A stretch of 64,000 nt of DNA from positions 60,362,916-60,426,915 of the forward strand of contig NC_092795.1 of NCBI RefSeq assembly GCF_918797505.1, given 5' to 3'. Shown one piece after another: positions 33,539 through 42,980 of the stretch. The notes under the pieces were generated by a model. The model did no database searches. It worked only from the letters and a program-made list of their open reading frames with translations, and was not told where the DNA came from. The stretch is from Bemisia tabaci. Lineage: Eukaryota > Arthropoda > Insecta > Hemiptera > Aleyrodidae. The translations under genes and the position numbers were made by a program. The number at the start of each line of letters is the position of its first letter. Within the stretch, counting starts at the first letter, position 1.

Positions 33539-33926
33539 GTCATTTCCCGGACGAAGAAACGTAACTCCATTCCAAGGTTGTCGAATTGATTCAAAGAATT
33601 CAATTTTTCACAAACACGAGAAAGCGAAATCTTTATCCAAAATTTATTTTCGTTTTTCATGAGATCAGCGGTAAAATTAGTGAAATGTACAATTAATACC
33701 TAACATTTTCCTTTACAAATTCAAATTTACGAGGCGAAATCTGGCAACAATGAAATGGACCACATTTTGCAAAAAAGGAACCACTATTTCTGGCTCATTT
33801 TAGAAACAACGTATATGCCATTGGTTTCCCTGTGCAGAACGGTGGTTTTATGGAAGAGTCAGAAATAGTGGTTCCTTATTGCAAAATGTAATCCAAATGT
33901 AGTTATGTTCTTTCGTGGGAGGTAAC
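33539..33926. mobile_element. Family W element with nested B
   Basis: The left end GTCATTTCCCGGACGAAGAA and the right end (TTCTTTCGTGGGAGGTAAC) are mirrored. A family B copy sits in the right arm after TGAAAT. Intact relative at 37362-37650. Confidence 0.7.
33757..33894. mobile_element. Family B MITE nested in W
   Basis: Ends GGACCACATTTTGCAAAAAA and the complement ending GTAATCC, with AAAT flanking both sides. Confidence 0.88.
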
Positions 33927-33934
33927 GACGAATT

Positions 33935-34081
33935 GGACTGCATTTTGCAATTTGGAACTATAAATTCTGGCTCATCTGAAAAAAAAACACTTATGTGCAT
34001 AGGGATACTAATGGCACATGCGTTTTTTTTAAACCGGGCCAGAATTTATAGTTCCACATTGCAAAATGCAATTGAGGGTCC
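33935..34081. mobile_element. Family B MITE
   Basis: The left end GGACTGCATTTTGCAATTTG is flanked by AATT. The right end GCAAAATGCA is followed by an 11-bp extension ending GGGTCC, then AATT. The arms are otherwise standard. Confidence 0.85.
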
Positions 34082-34132
34082 AATTGAGGGAGGAAAATAG
34101 ATTAAAAAGCCTCCCAATGAGTGGCCCCGTTT

Positions 34133-34253
34133 CGTCGCTCCTCTGACGAAAGGCCGAATCGCAATTTCCTCGTGAGCCCTGGGTCACATTCAAATCCATG
34201 CTTTCTGGGGTTCATGTGAAAAGTGAGATACGTCCTTATGTCAGAGGAGCGAC
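34133..34253. mobile_element. Family Q MITE
   Basis: Inverted ends CGTCGCTCCTCTGACG and GTCAGAGGAGCGAC, with GTGAGCCCTGGGTCAC and TGGGGTTCATGTGAA inside. Confidence 0.85.
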
Positions 34254-34289
34254 CTTTTTTGAAACCCGGGGATTTCATTCGTACGTGAC

Positions 34290-35260
34290 CGAAATGAAAC
34301 CTTATGATGAGAGAAGCCTCCGGTAAAAATTTTAGCTTGAGGATACGTTTGGTTTCGGAGCTACAGCGTTGCAAAGTTTCCATGTTTGAGTCTTAAAAAT
34401 CTTCATATTTTTGAAGAATTTCTTCCAAAAGCCAACTTCAAAGTAGACTTTACAACACTTACATGACGCGTAACTGAAAAATTATAAAAAAATCTCTAGT
34501 AAAAGTTTCAAATTGTGGATGAGCCGTTAATAGCAGTACAACGTTGCAAAAATTACATTCTTGCCCTTTAAAAATACCCATTTTTTATAGTTTTGTATTT
34601 GTAGCAGTATTTGAGACATAAAATATACAATTAGAGATACTCGCAGACTCATAGTAAAATTTATATCAGTATACGATAATTTTAGGCAATGCAGCGTTGC
34701 AAAGTTTAGACGTATAGCATAGATTCTAATCAGTATACGATAATTTTGGGCAATACAGCGTTGCAAAGTTTACATCTTTCATCTATGAAAATGTCTACTT
34801 TTTCTTGTTATTGTATTGGAGACAAGATACAATATGAGTTAATGGTTAATAGTGTGAAGCGAAATGTGGAGGCTTTATGTTGATCCTGGGTGACAATTGC
34901 ATTAAAATAACATCGTTGCAAATTTTATCTGCTTTTCTTTTAACATTCGATTGTATAAAATTAGTTAAAAATAAGGATACTTCCAATAGTTATTTTACTT
35001 TAAAATGTAATTCCAGAGGATTTTTGGAATACAATGGATGATTCAGCATCAGCGTTGCTTTCAAGATCTGAAATATTCTGCCTAGACTTAGTTGCAAATT
35101 CAACCTTTTTTAGGTGTAATGAAGAAACTAACATAGAATATGGAGGCGTTTGGGTTTTTTTAAGTAGAAATAAATCTTGATATAGACGATACATTCATTA
35201 TGCCTTAAAAAACTGAGTATGTTGAACGTAAGAATGGAAGATTTTGAAAATATTAAAGAA

Positions 35261-35294
<34 letters not shown>

Positions 35295-36512
35295 CAAAGT
35301 AAATTAAATGAACGAAAAATAATAAATACACCAACAAAACAATAAAATATAATTTAAAACCTAAATAGAATATTTAAATCACTGTTGCGTTAATGTATAA
35401 AAAACCCAGACGCCTCCTTAAGAGAGAATTTTAAAATTATTTAAATATGACTTTTGGAGGGTGAAAGTTTAAAATTGGCATCATGTTGAGGCGTTTTCTA
35501 TAGATTTGAAGGCAAGACAGGACTGATACTGAAGCATCACATGAATAAAATATTTTGAAGGAAGAAGATAAAAAACTATAAAAAATACAAAAATAAAAAA
35601 AAATGAAAAATAATGTACGGTAGAAAGTCATATAAAAATGAAAGAAAAAAATGTCAATGTAAATAAAAAAATAAGCAAAATCAAATAACTACTGGAAGCA
35701 TCTTTATTTTAAAATCGTCTATTATTTATTGCTTGGAGAGAATTGTGAATAAACTTGGCGAAAGTATTATTGCAAAAACCAATTGTCACTTGGAACAGAC
35801 ATCAGACCTTGATATTTTGGCTTGATATGAGGGATGATACCCATTGATTTTATCTTAAACTGGAAAAAAAAATTTAAAAAAAAATCATATTTCGTTGAGT
35901 TCAAAATTGTAAGCTTGGCAACGCTGTATCACTACAAATCAATCTTACATCTGCAGATAACGTAAATGGTTTATTTCATAAAAAAAAAAAAAAAAAAAAA
36001 AACAAAAAAACACTGAACTTAAAAATAAAAACATTTTTAAAGCTTATATACATAAACTTTGCAACGCTGTATCGTTAAATCTATACTTACACTCGCGGTA
36101 AAACTTTTACACAAGACTAATCTTATCATAGAATTTCAGCTAAACCACATTATCATACCTTTAGGTGGTCAATAAGTTCGTTTTTTAATTCAAAAACGGA
36201 ACAAAATGAGCATTTTTATAGGTCTGTGATGTCAAGTTTGCAACGTTGTATCAACAGAATTAACAGCATTAACGTAGAAAAATTATTTATTATTAACGTA
36301 TTTTTTTAGAAAAATGTACACTGACTGTTGATAAAATGTCTTAAAATATCATGAAACATCCAATGACAGTTGTTTACAGAAAGTAAGATACTTGATAATA
36401 CGATAATCTTTAAAGCTTAAATATGGAAACTTGTCAACGCTGTATTTCTAAAACCAGACGTATCCTCAAGCTAAGATTTTTACTGGAGACATGGGTCATC
36501 ATAGAGCAAAGT
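34290..36512. mobile_element. Family X, 2.2-kb DNA element with inverted subterminal repeats
   Basis: The terminal arms (about 34298-34388 and 36418-36512) are inverted: TTTTAGCTTGAGGATACGTT at left and its complement at right. The motif TACAGCGTTGCAAAGTTTA occurs in variant forms about six times in the left 0.8 kb (34361, 34535, 34687, 34752, 34911, 35047) and four times in inverted orientation in the right 0.6 kb (35911, 36054, 36233, 36428). The centre is AT-rich with poly(A) tracts near 35265 and 35976. No transposase ORF. Confidence 0.75.
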
Positions 36513-36732
36513 AACAATATGCAACAATTTTGGATGATTATTCATGAATTTCCAGAGTGCCTCGTGTCTTTGGAAGAATTTTTGACGAGCCGGGGTCTAA
36601 AAGTGCGTCGTGGTGGAAATTAACTGTTAAACCTTGTTAGGTTATCGACTGCTAAACTTCCTTCTTGCCTTCAATCTGGTGAAGATTGAGCAGAGAGCGC
36701 CGAGAGCGGTCTGAGTCAACGTTACTTAATTT

Positions 36733-36869
36733 GAACTAAATTTTGCAATTCGGAGCTACAATTTCTGGCTCATCTATAAAAACACTTATGTGCATATGAT
36801 ACTATGGGTACTTACGTTGTTTCTAAACTTGAGACACAAATTTTAGTGCTCAATTGCAAAATGCAGTCC
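36733..36869. mobile_element. Family B MITE
   Basis: Ends GAACTAAATTTTGCAATTCG and the complement ending GCAGTCC, flanked by ATTT on both sides. Confidence 0.85.
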
Positions 36870-37166
36870 ATTTGTGTGTGGATCTGTGTAAAAAGAGCTT
36901 CTCCTCCGGGAGAAAATTGTTCTTAACTTTTTGCGAACACATGAACAACATTTTTCTACAACCTAGGAATTTTTGTCTTCAAGCTTCACGACAGTTTTTG
37001 AGATTTAGGATCAAATTTCCTGAGTAAAGGAATTTTGTCCCCAGAAAGATAGGTCTCCTCTTACAGATCTGGTCACTAGTAAAAGGGGCCCGGCATATTG
37101 TTATGAAAGGTAGCTTCCACATGAATAATAAGTTTTCCTCCGCTCCAATAGCCTCCAGACTCATTT

Positions 37167-37303
37167 GGACCACATTTTGCAATTGGGAACTATAATTTCT
37201 GACTCAGTTTAGAAATAACTTATGAGCCATTAGTTTCCCGATGCACAAAAGTGTTTTTAAGGATGAGCCAGAAATTTTAGTTCCTAATTGCAAAATGTAG
37301 TCC
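37167..37303. mobile_element. Family B MITE
   Basis: Ends GGACCACATTTTGCAATTGG and the complement ending GTAGTCC, flanked by ATTT. Confidence 0.87.
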
Positions 37304-37361
37304 ATTTAACCCTCGTCTGTCACATATAAGTAGAACTGACCAGACGTTTAAATGTAAAACT

Positions 37362-37650
37362 TGTCTCCCGTACGAAGGAATGTAACTCCATTCCAAGGTC
37401 ACCAAATTGACTCAAACAATTAATTTATTTTACAAAGTTATGCCTGTGCAATTTTCAGGCACAACTTTGTAAAACAAATTAATGAAAATGTGCCTGTGTA
37501 ATTTTTATTTTAATTTTGCATGAAATCTCGGGGAAAATTATCAATGAAATTTCCAGTTAGGAAAGTTCAAGATCCTCCTACTTAATATGCAATTTGCGAG
37601 GGGACATTTGGCAACATTGAAATGAAGTTACGTTCTTTCATGCGGGAAAC
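37362..37650. mobile_element. Family W element
   Basis: Left end GTCTCCCGTACGAAGGAATG and right end TTCTTTCATGCGGGAAAC. The interior holds a tight palindrome around GCCTGTGCAATTTTCAGGC. Confidence 0.78.
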
Positions 37651-38153
37651 GATGAGCTCTCTTAAGTTTAGTTTTACTGTGCCGAGGCAAGTGAACCACC
37701 AAAACTTTCATTATTGCTATACTAGAGGTTGTTTTGCAAAACGAAAAAAATTCCGCCTGAGGTTACTGTTTTACGACTAATATTTATAATCCGTCTTGGT
37801 CAATTTTGCTCTTTCAATGACAATTTGTATTGAAAGTGTTGATTTACAACATTATGGTAGTAGTTTTTGTGTAATTTTTGGTTTGTTGGGTAGCCAGTGC
37901 TATGGGTTAAAATAAACTGTTAACTCACGTTAACTTGAAATTCAGGAACTTAATAGTCGAAGCTTTTCGGCCTCAGCCGTCGTCAGGACTTAGCAAAAAA
38001 CACAGTTTGAGACAATAAATGATTAATTTTGATTAATATCAGTTCATACATATGATGAACGAGTGTGTTTCGGTGTAGTTGTGTTTCATTGAGTTTCTTA
38101 TTGATTCAACGTTATTTCTACCGGAATAAATGATGAAAAATGGACGGCTCGTG

Positions 38154-38318
38154 CAGTGGCGTGGCGCGCTTTGCGATATATCGATTTATCGGCCATTTAA
38201 ACCTATGGAAAAGGATCGATAAACAGGGTGTTCGTAGCGAACACCTTAATAATTGATTTTTTACCATGGATTTAAATGGCATAACAATCGATATATCGCA
38301 ATTCACGCCACGCCACTG
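38154..38318. mobile_element. Family E hAT-like MITE, best-preserved copy
   Basis: Perfect 13-bp termini CAGTGGCGTGGCG and CGCCACGCCACTG. Arms with GATATATCGAT and a central GGGTGTTCGTAGCGAACACC palindrome. Flanking octamers GGCTCGTG and GGATCGCA match at 5 of 8 positions (decayed duplication). Confidence 0.9.
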
Positions 38319-38358
38319 GGATCGCAAGTTCTTCTGTCCTCAGGACTTTTGTCTAGGA

Positions 38359-38535
38359 ATGAGATTCTTGATTATAAATAAGATGTTCAACATTTTTCTA
38401 TTGCTCACCATTTTGAGACTTTTCCTAACTTCGAATGAAGTGACCGAATCACTTCCTTCGTCAATTCTCTGTCTCGGTGACGGAGTGTGCGTTTGTCTTC
38501 TGAAGCACTGTCAGAAGTCTATTACTGGCTACTAG
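38359..38535 (+). CDS. Small secreted cysteine-containing ORF, hypothetical
   Basis: ATG at 38359 (or in-frame ATG at 38383) opens a frame with a classic signal-peptide core, MFNIFLLLTILRLFLT, followed by SNEVTESLPSSILC and LGDGVCVCLLKHCQKSITGY, with TAG at 38533-38535. A CAG at 38341-38343 could be an acceptor. The G-x-C-V-x-L-L-x-x-C spacing resembles the middle of clip-type disulfide domains of arthropod serine proteases, but with only four cysteines and an early stop this is weak. It begins 40 bp after the family E element. It could be a complete small secreted peptide, a first exon, or chance. Confidence 0.35.
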   Translation: MRFLIINKMFNIFLLLTILRLFLTSNEVTESLPSSILCLGDGVCVCLLKHCQKSITGY

Positions 38536-38636
38536 ATTCCCTGGGGATCAAATAGACTATATTCTACGATAAAAAAACTACTATTTACGGCTCATTCGTG
38601 AAAGTACCTCTTCGTATAGGGTAAAATCAAAGTTTG

Positions 38637-39011
38637 AGGAGAGGGAGAAGAATAGAAAGAGGAGGAAGAAGAAGATAAGAGAAAGAACAGGAAGAAAAGA
38701 GAGAAGAGAGGAGAGAAAAGAAGAGACATGGGAGAAGAAGAAGAGAAGAATAGAGAGAACATAAAAGAGAATAAAACAGTGAAAGCACACAGTAAAACAG
38801 TGAGAGGGAAATTGAGAAGGAAATTGAGAAGGAAAGCGCGAGAAGGAAAGCGAGAAGGAAATTGAGAGGGAAAGCGAGAAGGAAAGCGAGAAGGAAATTG
38901 AGAAGGAAAGCGAGAAGGAAAGCGAGAAGGAAAGCAAGAGGAAAAGCGAGAAGAAAATTGAGAAGAAAATCGAGAGGAAAAGCGAGAGGAAACGTGAGAA
39001 GAGAGAGAAAA
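38637..39011 (+). repeat. Purine-rich minisatellite
   Basis: GA-rich tract, from 38814 organised as about 10-12-bp units such as GAGAAGGAAAGC and GAGAAGGAAATT. It yields long low-complexity frames on both strands (Arg/Lys-rich or Ser/Phe-rich) that I reject as genes. It ends exactly where the ribozyme-like element begins. Confidence 0.9.
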
Positions 39012-39079
39012 GGGTCTGGTGCCGGAGCCTCCTCGTGGTGGACCTGGGGCGGGTCTCTGACCCGTGCCAAACGCCGGCA
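39012..39079 (+). ncRNA. HDV-like self-cleaving ribozyme candidate 1
   Basis: All parts of the nested double pseudoknot are present in order. P1 GGGTCT (39012-39017) pairs with GGACCT (39040-39045), with G-U wobble pairs at both ends including the cleavage-site G. P2 TGCCGG (39020-39025) pairs with CCGGCA (39074-39079). P3 GCC (39027-39029) pairs with GGT (39037-39039). L3 TCCTCGT (39030-39036) is the signature loop; its CC can pair with GG at 39046-39047 (P1.1). P4 CGGGTC/GACCCG (39050-39055, 39059-39064). J4/2 is TGCCAAACG with C39067 as candidate catalytic base. Predicted cleavage is just before 39012. Confidence 0.72.
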
Positions 39080-39117
39080 AACCTGTTGTGATTCTGCACC
39101 CTCCCTCGCCTCTGGTT

Positions 39118-39480
39118 GTTAGCCCATATCTCTTCACACATCGTAACGAGCAATTTAGGATCAAGCGCATCCTTGGTACGTTATTACCTTGGTTGTTAGC
39201 CCATATCCCTAATACGCTCGGGCATGGATCAACCACTTCCTCGGTGCCCTGCTTCGCGCGCAGCAGGGCTGTTTACACCTTGGATGTTAGGCCATATCCA
39301 TTGCAGCCTTGGATCAAGCGGAACCTTGGTACGTTATTACCTTGGTTGTTAGCCCATATCCCTGGCTTACGGAAGAGATCAAGCGGAACCTTAGGAACAT
39401 GAGGGGAACGATGATCTTCAGAGGACCACTGATAGTAGTTAGGCCATATCCTTGAACCGCGAGGTGCAAGGATCAACCGG
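39118..39480 (+). repeat. Five-copy degenerate motif array with hairpins
   Basis: The motif GTTAGSCCATATC recurs at 39118, 39195, 39286, 39348 and 39438. Each is followed by a short variable, often hairpin-forming stretch and then GATCAAGC/GATCAACC. Copies 2 and 4 are preceded by the identical block TTGGTACGTTATTACCTTGG. One intervening segment forms GCCCTGC...GCAGGGC (39246-39269). Confidence 0.75.
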
Positions 39481-40062
39481 TACACAGTGGTCTGAAAATC
39501 CCGATCTGTGACCGACTTTGCGCGATTCGTCAGTGACCAATTGCAGGGGTGACCGATCGAAGCCTGGCAATCCTGTACTGGTCAACCTCCGGTATCTGCC
39601 GATGCTTGCGCATTAAGTCTAAAGCCGTCATCCCCCCCGGGACACTTTAGACCAGGCAAAGTCGGAACCGGAGGGTCGGACGCCTCTCAAACGGGCTGGT
39701 GGTTGGGGCGATGTTGCAGATTGAAGTAGGTTTTGATGCAGGACGAGCCGAATACTTCACGAGAGTCCCGGGGTCTCGTGGCTCAGGGTATTCTGTTCTC
39801 CTGGGCCGAACAAGCCGGACAAAGTTTCAGCAATCTCTATCTCTGTAGAGAGTATCCAGCTACGAGTTTGTTGTCTCACTGCTGGATCGCACGGTGGTAG
39901 AGGAGTTCCCTGCATTCGGTCATTGGCGAATTGTTCACTGTTGTGAGTGAGGGTGCGCCCAGAACGCCAACCCAACTCTTCATGGCATGAGATCTTTAAT
40001 AATTATTAAATTTAAAAAAAAAATTTAAAAATAAGGTTATCCTTATTAAATCTCACTAACAA

Positions 40063-40087
40063 CAAAGGCATGAGCCCCATGCCTTTG
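40063..40087 (+). other. Perfect stem-loop near element 3' end
   Basis: CAAAGGCAT and ATGCCTTTG form a 9-bp perfect stem around a 7-base loop. A second hairpin, ATAAGG/CCTTAT with loop TTAT, sits just upstream at 40031-40046. They may be 3' RNA structures of the element. Confidence 0.7.
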
Positions 40088-40208
40088 TCTTTTAAATTTC
40101 TTCTCCATTTTTTCAAAATTTCTTCTCCATTTTTTCAAAATTTCTTCCAAATTTTGAATTTCAAATTAACGTATGCCATGGGAGTTGTAAGTTGGACGGT
40201 GGAAGCGT

Positions 40209-40279
40209 GCCGTCTGATGTCGGTTCCTCCTCGTGGTGGACGGTGGAAACGAGGGTTTTACCCTCGGCTAAACGCCGAC
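40209..40279 (+). ncRNA. HDV-like self-cleaving ribozyme candidate 2
   Basis: Same fold with changed, compensating pairs. P1 GCCGTCT (40209-40215) with GGACGGT (40238-40244) gives 7 pairs including a G-U at the cleavage-site G. P2 GTCGG (40219-40223) with CCGAC (40275-40279). P3 CC/GG (40226-40227, 40235-40236). L3 TCCTCGT (40228-40234). P1.1 GG at 40245-40246. P4 CGAGGGT/ACCCTCG (40250-40256, 40260-40266) with a TTT loop. J4/2 GCTAAACG (40267-40274) with C40268 in the catalytic position. Helix sequences differ from candidate 1 while L3 and J4/2 are conserved, the pattern expected of selected RNA structure. Confidence 0.75.
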
Positions 40280-40315
40280 AAAATATGTGCCGGTTTGGTA
40301 GTAACACACACACAA

Positions 40316-40469
40316 TGCTTTTATTTTTATTTGTTTACTTATTAATTTTTTTTTCTAAGTACTTGAAAAAATTCCAGACTTTTGGAGCAAATTCCCTGAC
40401 TTTTCCATGTTTTCCAGGCCATTTTTTTCCCCTGACTTTTCCAGGTTTTCCAGATCGCTGGGAACCCTG
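40316..40469. mobile_element. Family O right-end fragment
   Basis: Matches the right 150 bp of the 25941-27468 element from CTTTTATTTTTATTTGTTTA to GCTGGGAACCCTG. It begins abruptly 37 bp after ribozyme candidate 2. Confidence 0.85.
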
Positions 40470-40479
40470 GATATGTTGT

Positions 40480-40724
40480 CACCTTCCGGCCAAAGTATCA
40501 CAAGTGCCATACGACGTTTCAAAATTTTCAACGCCGTTTTATTTTTTACAGAGAAATTTTCGGTTGAATCTGTTTGAAAATTTCACGGAATTTTATCGGC
40601 AGCACAAAGAAAAGTCAATAAAATTTTCGGACAGCTCCGTTGAACAATTTCTCTGTTAAAAATTAAAATGGCAGTTGAAATTTTGAAACGTCGCATGGCG
40701 CTGTGATACTTTGACCGGAAGATG
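40480..40724. mobile_element. Family HH palindromic MITE
   Basis: Inverted ends CACCTTCCGGCCAAAGTATC and the complement ending TTTGACCGGAAGA. Inner arms contain GACGTTTCAAAATTT and its mirror. Confidence 0.83.
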
Positions 40725-41068
40725 AAGATGTCTGTCGCAGTTATACAGAAGGATCAGACGTTTTGGCAAATATCTGCGCAGGTGGTCTTAAAATATCTAC
40801 TGAGTTTTTCGTCTTTTTAAGAACATGTTGCTAGTAAAAACGGATTGAACCATGAATCATCCTGGAATTCTCTGATTTTCCAAATTGTGCCCACGCTGTA
40901 CTCCATAGGTTACTACTAGGCTTGTAGTGGATAATTCATTTGAGCATTCAACATTATTCGAACAACTTCAGAAGTGCAATTTTATGAAGAATTTAATTTT
41001 CCGTAAAGAAGGTATAGCTTTCTCTAAAAATTATCAAACGATCTGGAATCTCAATTCAAGAAAAAAAA

Positions 41069-41346
41069 ATAATCGATATTTCCCCATTTGAATCTACGGT
41101 AAACAATCAATTATCAATATGATCGTTGCGAACACCCTGTTGATTGATCTTTTTTCATAGGTTTAAATGGACTGCATTTTGCAATTCGGAACTATAAATC
41201 TGGCTCATCTGAAAAAACACTATATGCATAGGGAAACTAATGGCACATACGTTGTTTTTAAACCGGGCTAGAATTTATAGTTCCAAATTGCAAAATGTAG
41301 TCCAAATGGCAGATCAATCGATACATCGCAAAGCCCGCTACGCCAC
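41069..41346. mobile_element. Family E MITE with nested B
   Basis: Family E interior (CCATTTGAATCTACGGTAAA, GTTGCGAACACC, CATAGGTTTAAATGG) is interrupted after TTTAAAT by a family B copy and resumes at GGCAGATCAATCGATACATC. Confidence 0.82.
41169..41303. mobile_element. Family B MITE nested in E
   Basis: Ends GGACTGCATTTTGCAATTCG and the complement ending GTAGTCC. AAAT is duplicated; uninterrupted family E copies read TTTAAATGGCAG at this place. Confidence 0.92.
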
Positions 41347-41894
41347 AGCCTCAACGAAACCTTAGTGAGAACTCCACGAAATGTTACTCCAAAAAAATCC
41401 TTAAGTGGCCTTTGAGGAGGCTTTCCAAAATTGAAGGTGAAATCGTTCAAAGCCTCGGATTCTTATACCAAAAAATAAAATAGAAAATTTGACAACATCG
41501 TTTTGGGAATTCAGGACCACTCTACGCAACAACCGGAACGGGGCCCTTACTGCTACCCTTTGATTACTATTGGCCTCCAATCTCAGAAAAGGCTGTTCGA
41601 GGGGGAATCCAAATTTGATCCAACGAAGCTACTTGGACGAATGGAATGACGTAGCAACTTTCGAAACCGGGGGTTGGGGACTTGAGAAAAGCATCGAGAA
41701 CTATCTATCATCTCCTTAATTTGTATTGCCAGCGTCATCGGAAGGACTTGAACGTGGAATGTTTCACCAACCACGTCAAAAATCACACTAAAACAATGAG
41801 CATAGTGCTTAGAATTTAAAAGGAGCATAATAAGGGTGGAGAGAGATTAATGCACCTCGCGTGCTGATATTAGAGGATAATTATGACGGCCCAG

Positions 41895-42162
41895 CGGGCT
41901 GATTATTGAAATTTATAGACAAAGCTATAGACAAAGAACACGAAGGGAACATGAAACGACCCTAATGGTTGGAACGGGTAGTTGTCATAGACTAAGGGGG
42001 AAATGATGGACTAACTGAAAGGTCTCTCGCGGCTTGCCGTTCGTTACTCGATTACTTATCTCCTTTGTCCATTGCAACCACCCGCTTTCACCAATAGGAT
42101 TGCATTATTCTCGGTGTTTGTCTTTGTCTATTGCTTTGTCTACAGGCTTCAATAATCAGCCC
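41895..42162. mobile_element. Family G MITE, copy with amplified right half
   Basis: Starts at GCGGGCTGATTATTGAAATT and ends at AATAATCAGCCCGC in the first unit of the tandem array. The internal CATAGACTAAGGGGG mirrors other family G copies. Confidence 0.85.
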
Positions 42163-42680
42163 GCTGTATGAGCGAAATCAACTGAGAGGTCTCTCGCGGC
42201 TTGCCGTTCGTTACTCGATTACTTATCTCCTTTGTCCATTGCAACCACCCGCTTTCACCAATAGGATTGCATTATTCTCGGTGTTTGTCTTTGTCTATTG
42301 CTTTGTCTACAGGCTTCAATAATCAGCCCGCTGTATGAGCGAAATCAACTGAGAGGTCTCTCGCGGCTTGCCGTTCGTTACTCGATTACTTATCTCCTTT
42401 GTCCATTGCAACCACCCGCTTTCACCAATAGGATTGCATTATTCTCGGTGTTTGTCTTTGTCTATTGCTTTGTCTACAGGCTTCAATAATCAGCCCGCTG
42501 TATGAGCGAAATCAACTGAGAGGTCTCTCGCGGCTTGCCGTTCGTTACTCGATTACTTATCTCCTTTGTCCATTGCAACCACCCGCTTTCACCAATAGGA
42601 TTGCATTATTCTCGGTGTTTGTCTTTGTCTATTGCTTTGTCTACAGGCTTCAATAATCAGCCCGCTGTATGAGCGAAATC
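42013..42680. repeat. Four-copy 167-bp tandem array across a MITE end
   Basis: Units at 42013, 42180, 42347 and 42514 are nearly identical. Each contains the right half of the family G MITE plus 18 bp of flank (TGTATGAGCGAAATC). The three identical 63-codon frames in it are an artefact of the repetition. Confidence 0.95.
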
Positions 42681-42711
42681 AACTTTAGCTTTAACCCTGG
42701 GCGTACGTGAC

Positions 42712-42980
42712 GGACTGCAGGTGGAACTGCGAAAATACGTATCTCGGTTGTTGTGTTTCAAAATGTGCGTTCCTACTGTTTTTTTAAATGGGAGACCCAA
42801 CACACATTATGGCTTGACTTTTTCACAGAATATTCTTCACACAGAGAGTAAAAATCACCCAAGTTCTTAAGGAACGGCGTTTGGTACTTTTTCACGCAGA
42901 AAATAAAGCGAGACAGGAAGTCTGCGACGTTGTAAACCGAGGTACGCACTGCTGCAGTTTCACCATCGACGTGCGTAAGA
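42712..42980. mobile_element. Family M palindromic element
   Basis: Left arm GCAGGTGGAACTGCGAAAAT then ACGTATCTCGG; right arm CCGAGGTACGCACTGCTGCA then GTTTCACC. Confidence 0.7.

Larger units (their letters stand above)
39012..40155 (+). mobile_element. Putative non-autonomous retroelement with 5' HDV-like ribozyme
   Basis: A segment of GC-richer, structured, ORF-less DNA begins with an HDV-like ribozyme fold at 39012 and ends near an AT-rich tail holding two stem-loops (40031-40046 and 40063-40087) and a 22-bp tandem repeat (TTCTTCTCCATTTTTTC, about 40098-40155). 5' HDV-like ribozymes followed by a repeat or A-rich 3' tail are known from R2-, RTE- and L1Tc-type non-LTR elements and their short non-autonomous derivatives. 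No reverse transcriptase is present. The 3' boundary is an estimate. Confidence 0.5.

Noticed and set aside
34133..34160. CTGACGA...AA in family Q as a hammerhead ribozyme core
   Set aside because: The conserved GAAA and the three-helix junction are missing; the motif is part of the inverted repeat.
36512..36623. Short frame MQQFWMIIHEFPECLVSLEE...
   Set aside because: Protein-like but only 34 codons, directly behind the family X end, with no splice or start-context support.
38581..39236. Three long overlapping - strand frames (147-214 codons) rich in Ser, Phe and Arg
   Set aside because: They are translations of the GA minisatellite running into the ribozyme element; all three phases are open, as expected for low-complexity sequence.
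42131..42656. Three identical 63-codon + strand frames
   Set aside because: Same frame repeated by the 167-bp tandem array of a MITE half; no coding signal in the other family G copies.
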